The position numbers were made by a program, and so were the translations under genes. A stretch of DNA of 64,000 nucleotides, taken from Diabrotica undecimpunctata. Lineage: Eukaryota > Arthropoda > Insecta > Coleoptera > Chrysomelidae. Of the stretch, positions 58,556 through 64,000 are shown one piece after another. Where the stretch lies: contig NC_092806.1 in assembly GCF_040954645.1 (NCBI RefSeq), positions 80,572,641 to 80,636,640 on the forward strand. Reading direction: 5' to 3'. The notes beneath the pieces were generated by a model. That model searched no databases and was not told where the DNA came from. It saw only the letters and a list, made by a program, of their open reading frames with translations. How positions within the stretch are numbered: position 1 is the stretch's first letter; every line of letters starts with the position of its first letter.

Positions 58556-59310
58556 AATGGTGGTTTGTTTGAACATTTAATTGGTTAGAGATTTTTTAAA
58601 AATGCCTTTAATTTTAATTATTTAGAATAATATTTTTGATTGGTTTTTTTCTTATAAAAATAATATTTATATTTAGTTAATGTTTGTTAAATTAATTATT
58701 GTTTTATTTCCTAGCTACCACAGCTAAAAATCTACAAAAATTACATTTAAAACTCGAATACCTATAAGTGTGAGTTTTTCTTAAAGATTTACCGACGGAA
58801 AGTTGGCGACGAAATAATTTTATGCAAAGAACTGCACCCCATCAATGTCCGATAATTACTGTCGGTCATCGGTGTATTTTTATGCCGCTTCGCACTGTAA
58901 AAGAAGGCGTTGCTTAAAATTTTAAACTTTTCAGGGGAATAATGCTTTGTTGCCACACATAAATTACTTAAATCACTGTTCTTTGTTAACTAATAAAGTA
59001 ATTGATAAAATCGATTAGAAAATAACAATTACGTGGCTACTTTATTTGAATTTTTTTGGGACAATATTAATTTTTATTCTACAATGAACTGTAGTGGATT
59101 TAAATATTATTTTAGACTTATGTATCGGACTAAAATTTTAGAAGGAAAGATGTAACATAAATAATAGCAACACTGTTTAAGTCATACCTACTCTATCGAG
59201 ATGGTGACTGCCTCTCACTTCTATTCAAACAATTAAGTGTTATCTTTGTTCCACATACTGAATAACGTATACGGTAGTTGAAAATTTGCCGAATCTGTAT
59301 ATATATATAT

Positions 59311-59767
59311 ATACAGGTATGGAAATAATTTTTCGGAACATACGAATATCAATACAATAAGTAGATTTCTTGATTTGCAATTAACCAGTGTAAATTTCAA
59401 GATAACGTCGCGATGTGCCGTGTCTAATTCAATTGTTCGACTGGATATGCTGTACCCACTGAGTTCTCTGATTTGCAATTAACCAGGAATTTATTTGTTC
59501 GACTATAATCGACTTGTAATAAGGATTACAATGGAACAAATGAATTAATTTTAAAACATCGTGACGTTATAATATTTTAATTTACACTGGTTAATTACAA
59601 ATCAGAGAACTCAGTGGGTACAGCATATCCAGTCGAACAATTGAATTAGACACGGCACATCGCGACGTTATCTTGAAATGTACACTGGTTAATTGCAAAT
59701 CAAGAAATCTACTTATTGTATTGATATTCGTATGTTCCTAAAAATTATTTCCATACCTGTATATACA
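59311..59767. repeat. Foldback element 2
   Basis: Arms of about 180 bp: the left runs from ATACAGGTATGGAAATAATT at 59311 to TTTGCAATTAACCAG at about 59486, and the right at about 59590-59767 is its near-perfect reverse complement ending CCATACCTGTATAT. The centre of about 100 bp repeats the CAATTAACCAG and TTTGTTCGACT words. Confidence 0.9.
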
Positions 59768-60117
59768 TCATACTATCATTTTCGCATCGATACATTATGC
59801 TTTTACTATCAATTTAGCATCGTCTTGCAAAGTAGCATCTGTATATCGACGCTACTTTACAAGACCTTTTTTTCTTTTTCCTGTACTTGTTACAAGAATT
59901 TTAACCATCTCATTGATTAGAGTGTTGATATTTTAAAATATCCGCTTTCTCTTTTTATCCCTTACTGAGTTATACAAGTTTATTCCAGAAAATGTTTGAG
60001 TCTAAAATGATGGTACAGTGAAAATATTATATATATTTAGTTCAGGGTTTTACCGTTTACTCGCTGCCATTATATACATGAAAATGTATTTCCCACTTTC
60101 ATTATCAATCATTTTAG
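59768..60117. other. Spacer with repeated ATCATTTT-GCATC words
   Basis: ATCATTTTCGCATC at about 59776, ATCAATTTAGCATC at 59809 and ATCATTTTAGCATC at 60109 recur, and the first is shared with 28984. No gene is present. Confidence 0.5.
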
Positions 60118-60178
60118 CATCAGAAATTTGGCATCGCTGTTGAATATAATATTACCCACAATGAAATAGTAAATTTAA

Positions 60179-60276
<98 letters not shown>

Positions 60277-60297
60277 TTTTCATCCACAAATCATTCT

Positions 60298-61250
60298 GGC
60301 ATCATGGTTGGTTAAAAGTAACGGGTTATGATATATTGCAACTACCTATTGTATCTTCGCTCCAATTTGTCCAGTCGCGACGTACAGCCCCTCAAATGAT
60401 AGGATTTAACCAATAAAATACAATAAGACAGAAAAATCAAATATAGCAGCATGTCAAAAAGGCCTTAATTATATATCTTCGTTTCTATAAGTCCAATCGT
60501 GAGGTACAGTATCTCAAATGACAGGATTTAACGAATTGAAAACAATGAAATAAAAAAATTAAATACAGCAACATGTCAAAAGGGCCGTAGTCACGTATCT
60601 TCGGTCCTATTAGTCCAATCGTGACGTATAGTACCTCTAATGATAGGATTTAACATAGAGAATACAATGGGATACAAAAATCAAATACAGAACAATGTCA
60701 AAAGGGCCTTAGTTGTGTATCTTTAGTTCTATTAGTCCAATCATGACGTGCAGTACCTCAAATGAAAGGATTTAACAAATAAAATAAAATGAGGTATAAA
60801 AATTAAATAAAGTAGCATGTCAAAATGGCCTTATTTATGTATCTTCGGTCCTATTAGTCCAATCGTGACGTACGATACCTCAAATGATAGAATTTAACTA
60901 ATAGAAAACAATGAGATAGAAATCAAATACAAATACCTTAAATGATAGGATTTAACCAATCGAATACAATAAGATAGAAAAATAAAATACATCTGCTTAT
61001 CAAAAGGGCCTTAGTTATGTATCTGCGTTTCGTACGTCAAATGATAGAATTAAACTAATAGAATACAATGAGATACAAAAATTAAATAGAGTAGCCTGGC
61101 AAAAGGGCCTTAGTTATGTATCTTCGATCCTATTAGTCCAATCGTGACGTACAGTACCTCAAATGGTAACATTTAACCAATAGAATACTACGACGTAGAA
61201 ATCAAATACATCAACACGTCAAAAGGACCTCAGGTATAGATCTTTGCTCA
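60298..61250. repeat. 120-bp minisatellite in copy B
   Basis: About eight units, for example starting near 60478, 60598 and 60718 (exactly 120 apart). It has more units than copy A, with one shortened unit near 60930. Confidence 0.9.
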
Positions 61251-61419
61251 TCAACATGGCTGCATCTAATAACACCTTAAACTGGCAGCAATAAAACGAA
61301 TTTACGCACAGAGGTATGTGGCATATTACGTGACAGGATTTAGCGAATACCATACGATTACGTCATACATCTCTTTGCATACGTCCACTTTTAGTTAACT
61401 ACTTAGTATGTATTCAGTA

Positions 61420-61735
61420 CTTAGCTTTACGGTGTTGAGGCATGGACTCTTAAACAGAAGGATGTTACAAATCTTGAAAGCTTTGAGATGTGGTGCTACT
61501 GCCGTACACTAAAAATAAGTTGAGTGGATAAAATTACAAATGAAGGGATAATACGTAGAATACATAACGATCCAGAAGTTATACTGAATATAAAAAAGAG
61601 AAAACTTAAACACTTTGGCCACCTGATGAGTTAGTGATGAGTGAATTATTCAAAACAGCAGTAAATAAAATTAGAATCGCCCTAATGATATCCAATCTCC
61701 GATAGGAGAGGCACTCAAAGAAGAAAATATGAAAG
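61420..61735 (+). pseudogene. LINE 3' end fragment in copy B
   Basis: Counterpart of 32475-32890: KDVTNLESFEMWCY, then VINNDPEV-type words and KRKLKHFGHLMS, followed by the ATATCCAATCTCCGATAGGA end. Copy B lacks about 80 bp found in copy A and has extra stops. Confidence 0.75.
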
Positions 61736-62174
61736 ACTCGAAAAATCTCCAACGTTCACTGTTAAACATATTCCTCCCGTTCACTGCACACATTTACTGC
61801 TCCTTGACGCTGTGACGAGAATGAGATAGGATTTAACAAATAGAATGACAGAAAACTAAACAAGACAGTGTGTCAAACGTGGAATGCGTCGTAGAACGTG
61901 AAATAGCGTAAAATTATATGATGGCCATAGACGTTTCTTTAATACCCAGCAAACGACTCGCTTTGTAAAGTTACATAGGCGGGATCTGTGCGACAAAAAG
62001 TCGATCATTCGTTTTATAATCCAAAGGGGACCATAAAATATTCAACGTTAAAATGTGACATAATGTAACGTTATGACAAATCTTTTTTCTCCCGCACGGG
62101 TGCATGCCTGTGTACCTATACAAGGGGAGTCGTGCGTAACCTTTAAGTTGATCGTAATACATAACTGCAACAAC

Positions 62175-62690
62175 AAGTATGTTGACGGTTTGGGTTAGTA
62201 TATACAGTGTATTCCGTACGTTTTTTAAACATGATTAGGAAATTGTTGACTGGAGGCTATTAAAGAAGTTCTTAAAATTTTTGCGGGTCACCCCCTTTTC
62301 TGTAAATGGAGTGAATATTGTTATCCGTTTAATTTTTTCCCCAGTTGAATAATTCCTGCTGGTATTTGGTCTAAGCTTACTTCTTTTCCCCATTTAAGCT
62401 GTTTCATAGCTAATTCTACTTCCTCTTTATAGTACCCTGTTCACCTGTTTTGGTAATTTCGGACTATTTCATCTCTTAATACATAAAACAGTTGTTCCAG
62501 ATATCTTTATCGCGTTTTCTTTTTTTATGGATGAATATGCTGCCGTTTTCATCTTTTACTATTTCGTATGGAGCTACACGATTAACAATTCCAAATCAAG
62601 AAAACACAAGTAACACTCCGAATTATATTATACAACTAATAGTCGAAAAATGAAGAGCAAGAGTTAGATGACCAAGAAGCCGAAATCTTA
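62175..62690 (-). pseudogene. LINE RT N-terminal fragment, antisense
   Basis: On the - strand, GSIFIHKKRKRDKD (about 62570-62520) and AMKQLKWGKEVSLDQIPAGI (about 62420-62350) resemble the linker and the start of a LINE RT (the usual G-PD-IPAE block). It is absent from copy A, so it was inserted after the copies separated or was lost from A. Confidence 0.6.
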
Positions 62691-62693
62691 ATA

Positions 62694-62997
62694 TAATAAT
62701 AATAACGGATTTATTACGGCTGTCGCCGCTTCTCCGCCCCCAATTTCCATCTTTTTCTGTCATATGCAGTTGCCTCTTCTAAGTCTCTTGCCGCCATTGC
62801 TTCATCAATATCGTTGCGCCAACTTCTCCGTGGTCGTCCTCTCTTTCTTCTTTCAGGAGGGATCCATTCCAGTACTCTCCTAGGCCATCTGTACTCTGGC
62901 ATTCTTTTAACATGTCCGAACCAGATTAATTGTTTTCTTTCTATGTCATCATTGATATTTCTCTCCATTTTCATTTCGTTTCTTATTTGTTCGTTCT
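62694..62997 (-). pseudogene. LINE C-terminal fragment, antisense, with target duplication
   Basis: The frame at 63040-62714 includes RKQLIWFGHVKRMPEYRWPR, RRKRGRPRRSWRNDIDEAMA and LEEATAYDRKRWKLGAEKRR, the C-terminal end of a LINE ORF2. The tail is a TTATTA-type run. AATCTTAATA occurs on both sides (about 62684 and 62998) as a 10-bp target duplication. Copy A shows the unoccupied site (AAATCTTAATGACGAACAC at 33360). Confidence 0.85.
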
Positions 62998-63840
62998 TAA
63001 TCTTAATAACGAACACAAATATAATCGACTTATCAGACAATTAATATCAGCGCTACATGACGCACGAAATGCCACATTTAAACACTACATTAGTACATTG
63101 TCTAAAGAAGATCATTCAGTATGGATACCAACAAAAACACTTAAAGAGACCTGAACAACACAACCCACAAATTAAGAAAGATGACGTTAGTTGAGAAAGA
63201 TCAGACCAGGAAAAAATGTCAACATTTTCAGAATACCAGATAATAATAATCAAGCAATAGAACACTGAAAACTTTTGTTTTTAACTGTACGCCCGTCGTG
63301 AATGACATACCATTTTTTATTAGTGTATTTATTTCATGTTTCAAGATAATTATTTTAGGAATATATTTATTTATAACATACGGTCTTATGGTCTTATTAC
63401 GGCTTTCAGATTATACGACATAAATGTATCTTGTACCGCACTGCTAATTAAGAATTATGTTTGTAATGCGATAAGAGGTCCGGATATACGAGACACCAGT
63501 GACTCATGCCGCACTGATAAAAAGCCGATAGGAATCTGCATTTCTATAAAAATAATAGATTAATTTGTTTTGTGTATTAATTTAGTTTAGGTCGAACAAG
63601 AGTTGCAGTAAAAGATTTTTCTAAATATAGGGTGTAAACCATATTTCCAATGCTTTATGAAAGAGAACCAGTTTATAATATTCCGGACGACGTAATAACA
63701 CCTTATTTTAGAATATTGGTCGATGAATTGAAATCATTGTTCAAGAAACGAACTATTCATGTGCAGATGTTTTACTCCAAAAACATGTAAAACTAAAATC
63801 TCGATTAAAAAAGTTGCAACCAGTTACTCTCGATGAAATT

Positions 63841-64000
63841 TAACCCCATTATTGATTTTACTAGTGATAAAATGGGTCGACAAAAGACCAGTTTTAATCC
63901 TTGCAACATTTAAACATAATAGTTGTATCTTGGTTTAATCAAATAAAAAGAAAAATTATACACAAGTACTAAAACCACAAATTATTCTCGATTATAACTT
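63841..64000 (+). pseudogene. piggyBac-like remnant in copy B, cut by window end
   Basis: Matches 34251-34410 almost base for base (ATAAAATGGGTCGACAAAAG, then TTTAAACATAATAGTTGTAT), with the same in-frame TAA. The rest lies outside the window. Confidence 0.8.

Larger units (their letters stand above)
55433..59297. mobile_element. Mariner-type element holding a Tigger insert
   Basis: Inverted ends of over 200 bp: CCGATTCGGCAAATTTTCAA at 55433 and the reverse complement of CAGATTCGGCAAATTTTC ending at 59297, continuing through CGTATACGTTATTCAGTATG and AACAAAGATAACACTTAATT. TA lies on both sides. The arms differ at several places. Net length without the Tigger insert is about 1.98 kb. It carries transposase remnant 57995-58555. 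Confidence 0.85.
60118..64000 (+). repeat. Composite repeat, copy B
   Basis: Same order as 31430-34600: AAATTTGGCATCGCTG (single copy, the unoccupied LINE target), a TA run (60181-60274), the 120-bp minisatellite, a LINE 3' end, the conserved block and the start of the piggyBac-like remnant at the window edge. It carries extra LINE inserts at about 62175-62997. It probably continues past 64000. Confidence 0.85.

Noticed and set aside
60298..61250. CRISPR-like or tRNA-like array
   Set aside because: It is a 120-bp minisatellite with diverged contiguous units. No tRNA fold is seen.

Overview
This is eukaryotic DNA, very probably from an insect with a large, AT-rich, repeat-dense genome. A beetle is my weak guess from the repeat families. 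The only host gene I can support is EPRS (bifunctional glutamyl/prolyl-tRNA synthetase). Three consecutive coding exons of its ProRS domain lie on the + strand at 46536-46829, 46958-47110 and 51557-51674, with canonical splice sites. No EPRS exon is seen before 46536 or after 51674. The simplest reading is that most of the window is EPRS intron filled with nested transposable elements: an upstream intron of up to 46.5 kb, a 4.4 kb intron, and a downstream intron longer than 12 kb.

Layout. 1-4.9 kb: old, mostly unrecognised AT-rich DNA with one putative LTR and tRNA-Lys-type primer-binding site. 4.9-18.2 kb: a broken DUF7869-type gene split by an 11.38 kb element with long terminal inverted repeats and a 9-bp target duplication. 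That element itself holds a 5.2 kb gypsy-type LTR retrotransposon on the - strand, whose Gag starts with a BTB domain, and a 1.05 kb perfect (CA)n array. 18.6-20.8 kb: a decayed mariner-like element. 20.1-28.9 kb: a near-identical 3.4 kb tandem duplication covering the end of that mariner and the 5' half of an RTE-like LINE, followed by the rest of the LINE. 30.3-31.4 kb: a second LINE fragment with a clear 12-bp target duplication. 31.4-34.7 kb: a composite repeat (TA run, 120-bp minisatellite, LINE 3' end, piggyBac remnant) that recurs in the same orientation at 60.1-64.0 kb.

36.2-45.5 kb: LINE fragments, one split by a 3.2 kb mariner-type (DD41D) transposon. That transposon carries a 1.3 kb hAT-like element, which in turn holds a LINE 3' end. 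A Penelope-like fragment, a longer LINE and an antisense Jockey-type ORF1 follow. 47.2-51.3 kb, inside an EPRS intron: a C-rich island with a 0.99 kb perfect (CA)n array, a 17-bp minisatellite and a perfect-arm foldback MITE just before exon 3. 52.6-59.8 kb: a decayed mariner, two foldback elements, and a mariner-type element interrupted by a 1.9 kb Tigger/pogo transposon.

None of the transposon genes looks intact. The best-preserved is the DD41D transposase at 37348-38456, broken by one frameshift. The most unusual items are the BTB-Gag retrotransposon, the 11.4 kb inverted-repeat element inside the DUF7869 gene, the tandem duplication with 14 bp of filler, and the two kilobase-long pure CA arrays.
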